From contig OY856186.1 in the NCBI GenBank assembly GCA_963693315.1, positions 380,694,768-380,758,767 on the forward strand: DNA of 64,000 nucleotides, read 5' to 3'. The position numbers were made by a program, and so were the translations under genes. The DNA is from Diogma glabrata (taxonomy: Eukaryota; Arthropoda; Insecta; Diptera; Cylindrotomidae). Position 1 is the first letter of the stretch; the number at the start of each line of letters is the position of its first letter. The notes under the pieces were generated by a model. It ran no database searches and had not been told where the DNA came from. It saw only the letters and a program-made list of their open reading frames with translations. Positions 46,748 to 58,912 of the stretch are shown here, piece after piece.

Positions 46748-47348
46748 CAAACCGCGACCGGATGTCATTTTATGGCCCCATCGAGATCACCTGCACGAAG
46801 AATGTAACATACTGCCAGTCGGTGAACATAATGAAATGCTAACTAAACAATATCTATTGGCCTGTCACAAAGAGCAACATCCTTGTAATGATACCTTATC
46901 GAAAATTGAACCACCTAGAGACATAAGGAAGACAGAAATATGCTTTCTGCATGAGGTTAGAGACCACCAAGTAACAGATAACATCGACGAGGTTACTTAT
47001 CAGGCTTAAAAGCACTTCATACTAAAGCTGTTGAGGACGTTATAAGGAACTACGCCCACAAAAATCGCTGCAGAAGAGGTCCAACTGCCCCGTACCACCA
47101 GATCCATCCTAGCTCAATAAGATCCGGTTGGTCACGCATCCTAAACAACTACATCAGCATAGTTGATCCTAAAATTAATGACAAGTGTCCCCCATGTGAG
47201 GGCACGCCGCAGGATGTAGACCACCTATTCAGATGTCCTAAAAATTCAACTAACCTGACGAAGAAAGATTTGTGATACCGCCCAAGAGCGGGGCCTGGAC
47301 ATGGAGCCGGATCATTAGCACCAAAACCGTCGCTACAACAACAACAAC
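46748..47348 (+). mobile_element. 5'-truncated Loa/Jockey-like LINE with 13-bp target duplication, nested in copy B
   Basis: Encodes only the C-terminal end of a non-LTR ORF (about 47100-47270: SILAQ.RSGWSRILNNYIS, then a CPPCEGTPQDVDHLFRC knuckle), followed by 3' UTR and a (CAA)n tail (ctacaacaacaacaac). It is flanked by atgaaattcatga (46735-46747) and atggaattcatga (47349-47361), 12 of 13 identical, which marks a target-primed insertion. The (CAA)n tail is typical of Loa-group elements, by general knowledge. Confidence 0.85.
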
Positions 47349-48722
47349 ATGGAATTCATGATGTGAGGTCTCTACTTGTCATAACAATTGATTAACAAAC
47401 AGGACTTACATTTATTGTATTTCCAAATACGCAGGTTCCTCGCGACGCTCGATTTGAAAGGTCCTGACAAGATTGTTACCTCTACTACGTTCCTCTTTAA
47501 TATGTTTAAATGCAAGCTTCGTGTTCAAAACTTTGGCTAGTTCATGTTTCGCAATATGAAACATGATTTGTGCGACGATTTTTAACTGCGACACATGCGG
47601 TTTCATCCCAAATTATTCGGTAGTGTAGCGCCTACCGTTTTGCAACTGGACACGTATATTTGGAGGTTATTTTTACGTGTCGAGTTAAGCATTTATTTCA
47701 TCAGCTGGTTTTGATAGAATATATCCTGCAAGTAATATTAAGTTGTTCTTAAAAGGTCTGATATTTTTTCGCAAATCGCTATGACCGATCAAAAGCCTCC
47801 AAAAAAATTTTATACGCCATCTATCCGAAACAAGGTGCTTACATGTTTAGAAACACTTTTCCCATGCCGGATGCTTTGGCAATGTTGCGCGTGGAAGTTT
47901 CATTAAACTTAATTAAATGCTCACAGTTTGCATTAGTTGTTCGTAAAATACATTTTACTCAACCGTTAGCTTAGGAATATTTGATTGCACGCTCGGAAAA
48001 ACGATCACTCGAATTGCAATTTTGTTCTACAATGAACGAAGCAGCAACAGAAGATCGATAATATTCTCAAATATTTGAGAACGCAATGAATCATTATCAA
48101 AGCTTCGTTGTAGATCGTTTGCTGTGAAATTTAAGGACATACTTAAATTTTTCTTGTGTATTTGAAGGAAAATATCTTCAGTCGTTTGCGATTTATATTT
48201 TTCCCTCCTGGAATGAAGAATGACACGAACTTTGAATTATGACTTGTTTCACGTGTATACTTAATGCGTACATCCCAGTGTCGGACGTTCTCCGACAAAT
48301 TAAAATCTTGACATACAATGCAAAATGTGACATATGTAACAATGTTGACCATTCCAATTTTTAGAAAGACGTTGGACCGGCCGTATTATTCAGTAGCATG
48401 CGACGAAAATAGCATTGAATTTGATTCGGATGCAACATGTTCCGTCTCTTTGAACTATCCGTCTGCTAAGTCTCTCATTCAAGTCGTTCAAATGATTTTA
48501 TACTTCCGTTCCATGTGTAATTCATATAATAATTACCGAATAGGCGAATACAGCAGTGTTTTACGTGTCATTTTGTTATAACATGGAGAGAGCAGGATTC
48601 AAGTTTTGTTGCTCTTTTGTAACTGTGAAGCAAACGTATTATATTGGAAGTCGATAATAATATAACTGTTTTGTATCTTATGTAGTCCAAACTAGAAATC
48701 ACAAGATTTGAAATAAATAAAA

Positions 48723-49388
48723 TTTTTTTTTTTTTTTAATAAAATGTGATGTATAGTAGGCATTACAATATGTGTCACAACAACACATAAAAACCTTTTA
48801 AGACCAAGGTCCCACAACAACATGCGTTCTAAGGATGTTAATGGACGCAAATCTGTTTTTTTTTGTTTTTTTAATATTTTTTGTTAAATAATGGACAACT
48901 AAACTATAAATCCTATCACATATAAAATATGACATAGGCCAATATTTAGTGATAGGATAGGGAAAATAAGAGATAAAAAGCAAATTTGTTTCAAAAATTT
49001 GCAAGAACAAAACTAAAATTGGTTTGCCAATAGTCCAGCCAATGGCATAATCCTTGATTATGGGACGCAGTATATTTTTCAATGATTAAAGCTCAGATAT
49101 ATAGTTATATGAAAGCTCGTTTCTTCGAGCAAGCTACAGCGTTCCAACATCAAGGAATATTCATTAGCTAAGATTGAGTGTGCTACCGTTGACTGAATAC
49201 AGTTCATCCGCCAGCACCCCTAAGATATCACCTTGGCTAGTGCTATCTCACTGCTATTGCCAGTGGTATGTGATATCTCACGTTAACTCATGTGCCAATA
49301 ACAGGGACTGGAGTGCGCGGGGTTGTCACACCCGTGGATCAAAAAATAGAAAAAAAATTTCAAATTAATAAAAACTGATCCCTCCATG
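48723..49388 (-). mobile_element. 665-bp poly(A)-tailed retroposon, copy 2
   Basis: A nearly identical inverted copy of 28564-29228, including the start catggagggatcag (ending at 49388) and the A-rich tail, seen as about 15 T at 48723-48737. It sits inside the tract specific to copy B of the large repeat. Confidence 0.85.
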
Positions 49389-50389
49389 CAATTGCAATTA
49401 TAATTTTATTTTTTACATTTTACCAATCTTAACGGTAATTTTACAATTTACGGTAAAATTACGAAAAAATATTTTGCTGGTAATTTCACATCTTTATTCA
49501 TGAATGAAGACGACAGAGTCTCTGCAAACATAAACAAAATGAAAAAAATTAGTAGTTGTAAGGTTGATCTCCACGAAGGGGGGGGGGCGGGGGCTGCGTT
49601 TCCAGCTAGGCAGACAGAAAAATTTGAAAAAAATCACAGACAGGTAGTTTGATACATTTTTATCGAAAAATATAGCGAAGTGTCAAATAACTATATTTCT
49701 GTGTTTTTAGGGGATGGGTAGAGAAGAGACATTTTTCCAATTTCTTATTTAAAAAAAGTGGGATAATTCGGCCTTGCTGTAATCTATTTTAACTTTTTCC
49801 AAACAATTTGATTTTGACTAGTAAATTGTATTAGATTTAGTTCTTATATGATGTGCAAGTGCAGAGAAGAGTGATCTCCGTATAGTTTTGCACATAAATG
49901 ATTTTATTGATTGATATCAGCACAGTTACGTTTTAGTCTAGAAACGTTGAAAAAGAAAGTTTCGGATTCGAAAACGTTGTGTATTTGGTTTTGAACGTTT
50001 CTAGTGGGTTATTCTATTCATTGAAGTGATCAACTCTCAAATCGCATGCATGAAATTGCCTTTATAACTTCTTCCACTGTTATACAAAAAGAGTTTTTCC
50101 CAGCGATGGTCTTGATTTAATATTGTAAATGAAGGTCAAGAGGAATATATGCGTATATTAAACTGCCAACTGCCTTAAACTACCAACTTCGAGATGAGGT
50201 TGTCATTACTTCAATTTTTTTCAGTGTAGGCAATTACCATTCCTACCTAGGATGTGAGCATTACATAAATTAACACATCAAAATATTTGGAGAAAAAGTA
50301 TTTTGTTTTAATTTGATTTCATACGATTTCCGAAACCGATATATTACGCTATTTAGTCAATTGTTAGTACAGCTTACTTGAAAAACATA

Positions 50390-51070
50390 TGTTTATCACA
50401 TTAGACATCTCAATAGTGCTTGATCGAATTTGGCATGCTAACATACATTTCGTTCGCTATTTAGATTTCTTTTAGGTCTAAATTAATTTACGCTGCTGTA
50501 CCCCAAGACTCAGTTCTGATCACCATTCTATTTTTGATTAATACCAAAGAACTGTTGAAAATCATTAATAACCCATACTAAATGGTTTAACAGTGCAGTA
50601 CACAAGTCATTGGTCCCCTTTTTACAGATGGTAAACTGTCTGAAAAAATGAACCCCGTCCGAAAATATGCCGCCATAAAAGTAAACGAGGAGCTAAAAAT
50701 TACCGGTTGTTGTGATCGAAATCGGTTTCATTTTAATTCGAACAGACTCAGCAGGTTCACAATTTTCAATTACTTACTCTGGAACGCTCATATAATGGCA
50801 AAAAATGCATTTAGAAAACTCGGCCACCTCAATTGATGTAAAAAACATTTCACTCCATATCAAGTCTTATATTCGTATGGAGTATGTTTGTCAAGTTTGA
50901 AGTGCTACATCTTTTCCATTTTGGCTAAATATCGTCACCAACAGTGCTCAGAATGGATCTTCGATTTTGATACATCGTTTAAATCTATATGACCGCGAAC
51001 TATTGTCGTGCGTGACATTGAACAGACTAGGGTAGGATTTCTCTTCTCTCGAGCGGTTCTTGATTTTGAA
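50390..51070 (+). pseudogene. Degraded CR1/Jockey-type reverse transcriptase remnant
   Basis: Plus-strand fragments in shifting frames: DISIVLDRIWHAN (first catalytic Asp block), AVPQDSVLITILF (the 'VPQGSVLSP' block), ELLKIINNP, then EKMNPVRKYAAIKVNEELK and FHFNSNR, WNAHIM, KKHFTPYQVL, and LYDRELLSC near 50975. The order is that of a reverse transcriptase and its thumb/connection region. The YADD box is missing. A strongly decayed relic. Confidence 0.7.
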
Positions 51071-51625
51071 CATGAAGTCCTGATATATTATTTGGATGAA
51101 AATTGTATTTTTATCAAAAGCCTTCACTCTACATACATTTGAGGTGACATCGTCACAGTTCTTAACGACAAATTAAAACAGTTTGTTTATGCAGAAAAAT
51201 ACTTTGCATTTATACATAATAATAATACATAATAAGTTTTTTTATGTAAAGCAAGTAGTAAAGCAAAGTAAAAAACAAAATAGAATAATCGTCTTAGAGT
51301 TGTTTCGTTTTAGGTCGAATGAGTTCATGTTTCTTGTCACTGTTTTACAAAAATTAACTTTCTTATATTTTTTTTCCTTCAATTTATGTTAAATCAATTT
51401 TTTAAAAATTAGTTTGTTCTATTTTTATTTGTACGTAAATTTATTAAGAAAAAAAAAACAACAAGCTATTTTTGATAAAAAAAAAGAAATTTATTTAGTA
51501 AAAGAAATTTCATATTTCACGTTGAGTGATTTGTTTGAAGGTTCACTTGTAACTTAAAGTTTGGCTACATTGTGAATTATAAATTGTATTTAACTGTCTC
51601 TTTATTTTAAAAAATTTAGAAAGAT
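51071..51625. other. AT-rich sequence, nothing recognised
   Basis: Several A-runs, with no gene or terminus visible. Confidence 0.35.
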
Positions 51626-51815
51626 ATTGCCAGACATGACCGAGGAATATGCCACTACCTGGATTATTGGCAATTCAATTTTAGTTTTGTTCCGGCAAAT
51701 TTCTAAAAAATTTGTTATTATTTTATATATTATTTTATTTGTATTTCCTAAATGCATGAAATATTAGAATATGTTATATTTAATTATATGGTAGGATTTA
51801 TATGTTAGTTATCAA
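51626..51815 (+). repeat. Diverged partial copy of the 665-bp retroposon family
   Basis: Aligns with 28885-29070 (for example tggattattggca..caattttag, then gttccggcaaattt, and taggatttata). Roughly 75% identical by eye. Both ends of the family element are missing. Confidence 0.55.
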
Positions 51816-53500
51816 TCGTTTAAAAGTAAAATAAAAAAGTATAGTAATATTGTAACAGTAACGTAATAAATAAATTACCCACTAGTTCGTACGACAACAC
51901 AAAATCAATCAGTTCAAAAGTTAATCAGTCAAATTTATGTCAAAATATAAATCATTCTAAATAGTAGAATTAAAATACAATAAATGTTCACACACAAAAA
52001 CGTCAAATATTTAAGACAAATGGGTGAAGTTTTATTATACTTAATTCAACAAAAAATCATTACAAAAAAAATAATTTAACCAAAAGTAAGAAATCGAAAT
52101 GATGCAAAATAATTATAGCTCTTCCAAATTCCTTATATGTATTCTAATACTCATCAAAATCGGTTATCATTGTTTGAAGTAGGGCTGCAAGACCATCAAT
52201 TACCTTGAATGAACTGGTTTTTGCGTTTCCTTAATGTAAAAACTACAATTTCGGTATTGATTTTTCTAAACAATAAATCTGGGCTTTGGTGTTCTGGACA
52301 GCAAATTTTGGTTTCGGTTTTGTTTTATTAACTAAAAAGTTATTGAGTGGGTTTTCGTCAGACAAGTTATTAAAAATTACAATATTTGTCAACAAACAAT
52401 ACCAATGTCCAAGAAAAAATACGAAAATGTGGAAAGTGTTTCATTTTCGTGTAGGGCATTTAAAGAATTATATGCCGAGGCGAAAATAAAATATCCTACC
52501 TCGATTTGCTTACTGTTACATTTATACCCAGTCAAAAAAACTGCCAACGGATTCGATCATGACACTTATGAGGAGGGTTTGAATTGATCCGAAACACGTA
52601 AATGAGAAATGAAGTTTTGTCTGAACAATTTCTACCCATACGTTCGAATTGAAAACAAGTAAAATATTTCCTTACTTACTTGAGTTTCTAATTCCTCACA
52701 AAAATTTCCAGAAAATTAACTTTAAATTTTTATTTGAATTTTTAAATTTATATTCGAATATGTATTGTTTATGTTATGACCTATTCTCCATTCTTGGTAC
52801 TACAGCTATTTCCCGCCGATGTAGGAAGCTCTCGGTAGTCCTTTCTCTTCCACATAAATGTCTCATAATTTTTAAAATTTTGATTCTCATCCTTTCTATT
52901 GGTGTTGAAGTAGAATTTTCGACTGAACAATCATGATCAGCATTAGTATATCATACTAGCTTTGCATCCTTGTTTGTGAGGTCCTTTACTCAGGTTCTGT
53001 TCAATTTAACATCCCTATATAGCGTAAGTCTCTGTTGTAGTTTAGTGAACCTCCACGTTTAGAAACATGGGAAATAACCCTTATGCTGATATGGCAGGGT
53101 GAACAATTACATGAACTACGCGCAAGTTTGCTTCTGTCCTTCTCAGGTATATCGTTAGAGAGGAATGGTTTCTCGTCTCATCTAGTAGAAGCTATACCTC
53201 TTCCTTGATAATAAGTATTATGAATTTGAAATAGGTACTATGCGCGCACCGAACTTGTTCGTCCCGATTTCTTTGATCGAAACTAGTGTCGGTCCTTGTT
53301 AGTTCTGTACGAGAGTGTGGAATTGGAGGAGAATAACGCCAATCTCTTTCGTTCGAACTGTGCTTGTGTGCCGTGTCTAAATACCTTCAACTAACCAAAA
53401 CGGTAGTTGAAGATATTTACCGCCATCAAGATGGTTTCGTTGGATATTTTATCAATCCGCACTACATTCCACAGTTATCCTTAACCTTTAAACTTTATGC
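51816..53500. other. Unclassified sequence upstream of a LINE
   Basis: No supported host gene. A 60-codon open frame at 52405-52587 and a 95-codon frame at 52649-52936 match nothing I know. The GC richer part (52960-53500) may be the 5' UTR of the following LINE. Confidence 0.35.
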
Positions 53501-53514
53501 CTACTGGTAAATAC

Positions 53515-54354
53515 CCTTGACTCCTGCGGAGAAAAATCGATTGATCCTCTCTTTAGTGGGGCGTCCAGCTCTTTTAGCTAAACTTTTGGTGGTAATATTG
53601 TTCATGTATCATTTGGTTCTCAAGATGGACGGGTCTACGCCCAGTAGTACTAGAAACGCAGTTCCAATCAAGGACCATCACAACAATTTTGACGCAAGAA
53701 CTTTGTCGATCTATTTTTTTGAAAAAGATGCAGCTTTCACTTGCCTCACTGCTCCAAACTCTCCAGGTCATGGCTGGTATTGAAAGAAATCCTGGTCCAG
53801 CTAAAACATGGCACTATGTAATATGTATAAACATTCTAAGGGTAAATATTACATGCAACCTGTGTAACAACTGTTAGAAATGGTGTCATCTCAGGAACTG
53901 CTCAAGCTTTGCCACACAGAAGAAATAGACCAAAACTATATAGCGCCATGTTGTCAAGCATAAAGTCAACATACAAACACGAGCTCGCACCAGAATATAG
54001 TTGCGGTTTTAAAAAAAAGCAAACTAAATGGTAGATCTAAGATTAGTGATAATATCTATGATTATAGAATTGTAAGACTGGATAGAGGTAAGGACAAGGG
54101 TGGTGGCCTTGCCTTTATCATTCATAAAACCATTATCTACCGTACAACCACATTACCTGCAGTGCCGAAAACCGATAATCACCTAGATTCTAGAACAACT
54201 GGGTATCATAATAAAATCCGGAAATACGGAGATATCTCTAGTCAATATTTATATTTCACCAGTAAGCAGCTGTGATACAGGTTATGAACCGTCCATAGGA
54301 CACTTATTCTATACCAAAAACTCTAATTCTCGGAGATGTGAATGCTCACCATGA
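53515..54354 (+). pseudogene. CR1/L2-like LINE 5' part with a 2A-like motif and endonuclease remnant
   Basis: The frame at 53689-53877 reads LASLLQTLQVMAGIERNPGP; the 2A-like core is GIERNPGP at 53776-53799. This is followed at once by a cysteine pattern (C-x2-C...WCHLRNCS, to about 53915). Endonuclease pieces follow: YDYRIVRLDRGKDKGGGLAF then IHKTIIYR (about 54055-54135), then EISLVNIYISP, and LGDVNAHHD ending near 54350. This layout (2A-like, zinc finger, endonuclease) is known from some CR1/L2-type elements. Stops and frameshifts are present. The reverse transcriptase is absent and the copy is cut at 54355 by another element in opposite orientation. Confidence 0.75.
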
Positions 54355-54800
54355 TTTTTTTGTTTTAATAAAAATTGTTGTGTAGTAGGAATTACAAAAT
54401 GTGTCACATCACAACAACACAAAGATACCTTTCAAGACCTAGTTCCCACAACAACATGCGTCTTGATGTGTTGGTGGACGCTTTTTTTTAAATCTTGGTG
54501 GATTGAAGGCACTCGAGACACTATTGATTCACTATTGCTTCGGGCAAAGCATTCCATTTGCACGATGTACGCACAAAGAAGTCCCATTGCATTTTGTTAC
54601 TATGATAGTGAGTAATCTCGACAGTTTGACTATTTGCACAAACCGATTGACGACTAAAACATAGTTTTATTTCTTTTTGCATCTTGGTTTGATTCATTTT
54701 TGGATTTCTTTGATTATGCCCAAAATAAGAGTTCGTAAGTGTTTCTTGTTTTATTACATCGCCTAACAATTTTTTTCTTTGTCAGAGACTATATAGCTGT
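54355..54800 (-). pseudogene. 3' end of a CR1/Jockey-type LINE with a tail like the 665-bp retroposon
   Basis: The minus-strand frame 54769-54521 ends KMQWDFFVRTSCKWNALPEAIVNQ-stop (split here: MQWDFFVRTSCKWNAL, then PEAIVNQ), a typical C-terminus of non-LTR reverse transcriptases. About 35 bp after the stop there is a short A-run. Then 125 bp (to 54355) resemble the 3' end of the 665-bp family: gcgtcca, gcatgttgttgtggga, tgtgttgttgtga, cctactaca. Either this is the LINE's own 3' UTR, shared with the retroposon, or a retroposon fragment joined by chance. Confidence 0.65.
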
Positions 54801-55140
54801 TTTGTTCTCTGCTACTTGTTGGCTTTTGCTTGAAGTGAACAAAGACAGATAATAATTTCGAAGTTATTATTGTTAATTTCGTTTAGTTTTGTAAGTATAT
54901 AATATTGCAAAAACAATACCAACTACAATTACTTCGGTCTGAAATACCTAAGTATTACATTCATGAGCCAAAAGTGAAATTCTTACCCCCACTTTTTTTG
55001 GCATTTCTCGACGTTTTAGGACCTACTGATTCTAAAAATGCAAAAAATGTATGTCTGTCTGCCGGCCGGCCGTCATTACCTACGAAATCTAGAAAACCGA
55101 ATCTTGATGGTAGGGATTGATATGTGAGATCAAAAACTAG
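54801..55140. other. Unclassified sequence
   Basis: A 71-codon plus-strand frame (54905-55120) contains 'tctgtctgccggccggcc', a word reminiscent of dispersed repeats. I do not regard it as a gene. Confidence 0.3.
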
Positions 55141-55530
55141 ATTATTGCATTATAAGTTTGTCAAAAAAATGTTGTCAAGTGTGTCACAAAAAAGATTTTT
55201 ATTTATTTTTTTACCCAATTTTTTGGAAAAAATAAAATTAATTATTTATATGACATGAAATTTTATTATTATTATTGAGAATTATGGCATTATAATTTTG
55301 TCAAAAAATTCTTGTCAAGTGTGTCAAAAGAAAGATTTTTATTTATTTTTTTACCCAATTTTTTGGAAAAAATAAAATTAATAATTTGTATGACATGAAA
55401 TTTTATTATTATTATAGAGAATTATGACATTATAAGTTTGTCAAAAATTTAATGTTAAGTGTGTCAAAAAATGGTTTCATTTATTTTTTTAGCCAATTTT
55501 TTGGAAAAAAAAATTTTGCTGTTTTTATGA
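55141..55530. repeat. Tandem repeat, 140-bp unit, about 2.8 copies
   Basis: Units begin at 55141, 55281 and 55421 (att(a/g)t(g/t)(g/a)cattataa(g/t)tttgtc). Each contains 'gtgtgtca', 'tttatttttttacccaat', 'tgacatgaaatt' and an (ATT)n stretch. The first two units are over 90% identical and the third decays. Confidence 0.85.
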
Positions 55531-55534
55531 CGTA

Positions 55535-57220
55535 AATGTAATTGAAAATGAAATTGGACATAGAAAATTTTGAATTTGTTATAGTTTTTAAAATATTTTT
55601 GGAATTTTGAAAAAAGTTTGTATTTTTGATTTCGTAATAATTTTTGCAATATTTTTAGAATTTTGGAAAAAGTTTTAATTTTTGATTTTGTAAGAATTTT
55701 TGGAATATTTTAGAATTTTGAAAAATTTTAAATTTTTGATTTTATTATAATTTTGGGAATTTTGAAAAAAGTTTCAATTTTTGATTTTGTAATATTTTTT
55801 GGAATATTTTTAGAATTTTGAAAAAAGTTTGATTTTATTATAATTTTTACAATATTTTTGGAATTATGTGATTTTGTAATATTTTCTCGAATCGCTAAAT
55901 GGAATAGACTAAGAGCCCGCAACGGCCAGACCTTCGTTATTTTATAAAAGGTGAAAGTTTCTCTGCGCATACCCCGTACTCAGGTAGGAACGATTAGCGA
56001 CATATGAAGTTTGGATCATAGTGGCTCTGGCAGGGAGCAGGTTCCAAAGAGGCCTCCAAAGTTAAGTGAAAGTATAAAAGCTAATTTTTTATATATTCTT
56101 TGGGATAGTATTAGAAGTCACGTCACCCATTGCCAGACACCTACTATCGTGGAAACCCCCTGCCAGACACACTTGAACTTTAAAGTTTAAGGGTGTCTGG
56201 CAGGGGGTTTCCGCGATAGTAAGTGTCTGGCAATGGGTGACGTGACTTCTAATACTATCCCAAAGAATATATAAAAAAATTAGCTTTTATACTTTCACGT
56301 AACTTTAGAGGCCCCTTTGGAACCTGCTCCCAGCCAAAGCCACTATGATCCAAACTTCATATGTCGCTAATCGTTCCTACCTGAGTACGGGGTATGCGCA
56401 GAGAAACTTTCAGCTTTTATAAAATAACGAAGGTCTGGCCGTCGCGGGCTCTTACTCTAGAAGGTTTTTGAGTAGTTTGCACTTTGCTGAAAATGAAATC
56501 GAACATGGAAATTTTTGAATTTGTTATAGTTTTTGAAATATTTTTAGAATTTTGAAAAAGTTTCAATTTTTGATTTTGTAAGAATTTTTCAAATATTTTT
56601 AGAATTTTGAAAAATTTCAAATTTTTGGATTTTATTATAATTTTTATAATTTTAGAAAAAGTTTCAATTTTTGATATTGTTATAATTTTTGCAATATTTT
56701 TAGAGTTTTGGAAAAAGTTGAATTTTTGAATTTTTAAGAATTACTGGAATATTATTAGAATTTAGAAAAAGTTTAAATTTTTGATTTTATTCTATTTTTT
56801 GAAATATTTTTAGAATTTTGAAAAAAAAAAATAGAATTTTTGAATTTTATATATATTTTTAGAATTTTCAAGTTTCAATTTTTGATTTTGTAAGAATTTT
56901 TGGAATGTTTTTAGAATTTTGAAAAATTTTAAATTTTTGATTTTATTATAATTTTTATAATTTTGAAAAAAGTTACAATTTTTGATTTTGTTATAATTTA
57001 TGCAATATTTTTAGAGTTTTTGAAAAAAGTTTTAATCTTTGATTTTGTAATAATGATATATTTTTAGATTTTTGTTTGAAAAAAGTTTGAATTTTTGATT
57101 TTATTTAATTTTTACAATATTTTTGGAATTTTGAAAGAAATATGAATTTGTGATTTTGAAATATTTTCTCGAAACGCTAACTGGAGAGGATTTTGAGTAG
57201 TTTCTGAGTGTATCATCTTT
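55535..57220. repeat. Higher-order tandem repeat of about 60-bp subunits, split by a palindrome
   Basis: Two blocks (55535-55909 and 56455-57220) are made of subunits like 'agaattttgaaaaaagttt' followed by 'caatttttgattttgtaata'. Both blocks start with 'gaaaatgaaat(t/c)g(g/a)acat' and end with 'attttctcga(a/t)(a/t)cgcta'. They are therefore two tandem copies of a larger unit with variable internal subunit number. The palindrome at 55910-56454 inserted near the end of the first. Confidence 0.8.
55910..56454. mobile_element. 545-bp near-perfect palindrome (foldback transposon)
   Basis: Arms of about 270 bp, taagagcccgc... at the left and ...gcgggctctta at the right, are inverted copies around a centre near 56187 (acttgaactttaaagttt), at over 90% identity. 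GC content is clearly above the flanks. A sub-terminal word 'ctgccagacac' occurs twice per arm. No ORF. The TA at each outer edge could be a TA target duplication. Confidence 0.88.
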
Positions 57221-58819
57221 TCACTAAATTATGTTAATTTATGATCTGTTATCCGGCAACGTATTGATGTTTCGTGGTAGTTTTGCAATAAATTTCTAAA
57301 CAGAGATAAAATTATACTTGTACTTTAACAAAGAGTTATGTTTGATATACATCGCTGCCCAAAACTAAAAACCATGTCCTCATAAAAGTTTTTTGCCGAA
57401 AACTATATCAAAATCCTTAACCCAGACTGAAGTCTTGATATCTCAGAGCTGTAAGATTTCAGCCCCTCCATATTTTTCTAATATAAATACGTTTCAAAAT
57501 TTCTAGTCTAATATGATTCAAAATTTCAAGCACTCAAAACAAACAAAACCCTCCAATACGGTTTAATTAATACTTTAAATAAATTAGATTAAAATTAAAA
57601 ATTTTATTTTATTATTTTTTTTTATCGACCAATTTAAAAATATTGTAATTCAACCATGACTGTATTCAATTTTGATTGTGATAAATGGAATTTAATTCAC
57701 GCTTGATTTAAATATTATTTATTAAAATGTGATTGTCAACAAAAATGTTTCATAAAATTACAAACTAAATTTTTAATGTTGCAATGCATTTTCGGAATAT
57801 TTGTATAACAAATCACGGAAAATTGAGCTAACGAAAATCAGCTTTCAGAGTTTAAAAACTAGTTTTTAGCAGGCTCTGAAGTCATGTGAAAGTTATAAGG
57901 CATACATGAATATATAGTAAAATATGTATTAATCGTTGAACTATTTAAAGAAATTGAGGCTTTAAAATATGAGAGTAATAAAATAGATATGGTTTTGGTT
58001 AAAAATTCTAACGGCAGCCCATCGAAAAAAAAATTAAAAATAAAACCCTTTAGTAAGTGCGTTTGTTTCGAAGTTAGCTGAACTTTTTAATTTGTACCGT
58101 ATTGTTATCTTATGTGTTCAATGGTAATACTTAGAAATTTGATAATATTCAGTTCATAAATACGCCAATAAATCGAAATACATTAATTTACAAATAAAAA
58201 CCAATAAAATTATATAAAAAGTGATGAAGAACTTATACATTTTTTAATTATTTTAATTCATAAAACATATGAGGGCATTGTAATAAAAAAAATATGATAA
58301 ATAAAAAACTTTTTATTTTTTTGATAATTTATTATGATAAAAAAAGTGAAAGAAGAGAACAAAAGAAATGTTTCAATTTAACTCAATTACATTGCAACAC
58401 AAGTTGTTTAAGTGAAAATGAAAATCACAATTGATGGTGTCAATCTCATTTTTCATGATTGTTTTGTTTAATTAATTTAATTGTGGACTAAAAAGTTTTG
58501 ATTTGCTATTTCCATGTTTTTCTTTTTCTGTTCATGTATTTTCTAATCATGGAACTAACCATTTTGATATAAATACATACACTTATAGATTTTGCTGTGA
58601 TAGCTCTTCTTTATTTCGAAATAGTCATCTTAAACTTTTGCTATTTTGATTGATTCAAATTATTAAAATCGGTACAACGCTCTCAGAATAAGAAAAACTT
58701 CTAAACCAGTAGAGAAGAATGTTCATATTAATTTCAAAAACGACTTTATGTTTATACATATATAACTTTGAACCAGTGTCGCTCAACTATAGGCGGACAT
58801 GCCATGCGTTGGCTTGCTT
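57221..58819. other. AT-rich sequence, nothing recognised
   Basis: About 1.6 kb without open frames of note or transposon termini. Confidence 0.4.
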
Positions 58820-58904
58820 GGTCCATAAAGGTGTCTATGTGTTGTTGTGACGTGACACATTTTCTAATTCCTACTTCACAACACTTTATTTAAAAAAAAA
58901 AATA
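58820..58904 (+). repeat. Fragment of the 3' end shared by the 665-bp retroposon family
   Basis: Reads tggtccataaaggtgtctat, then gtgttgttgtgac, cctacttcacaaca and an A-run of about 11. This matches the last 80 bp at 29150-29228. Confidence 0.65.
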
Positions 58905-58912
58905 ATTTGCAA

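Larger units (their letters stand above)
44447..50162 (-). repeat. Large dispersed repeat, copy B (inverted partner of 2476-5290)
   Basis: The reverse complement matches copy A in long blocks: 44447-45170, 45790-47360, 47600-47885 and 50036-50162. Copy B holds extra tracts at 45175-45790 (about 0.6 kb), about 47380-47590 and 47888-50035 (the latter containing a 665-bp retroposon at 48723-49388). The same LINE fragment with the same target duplication is nested in both copies. An 87-codon open frame at 48318-48581 and a 64-codon minus-strand frame at 47412-47606 occur only in copy B; I do not recognise either. Confidence 0.85.

Noticed and set aside
53689..53877. A viral insertion, because of the 2A-like NPGP motif
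   Set aside because: The following cysteine motif and LINE-type endonuclease fragments place it in a non-LTR retrotransposon; no viral domain is present.
55141..57220. CRISPR array from regularly spaced repeats
   Set aside because: Repeats are adjoining AT-rich tandem units without unique spacers, in a eukaryotic genome; no cas genes.
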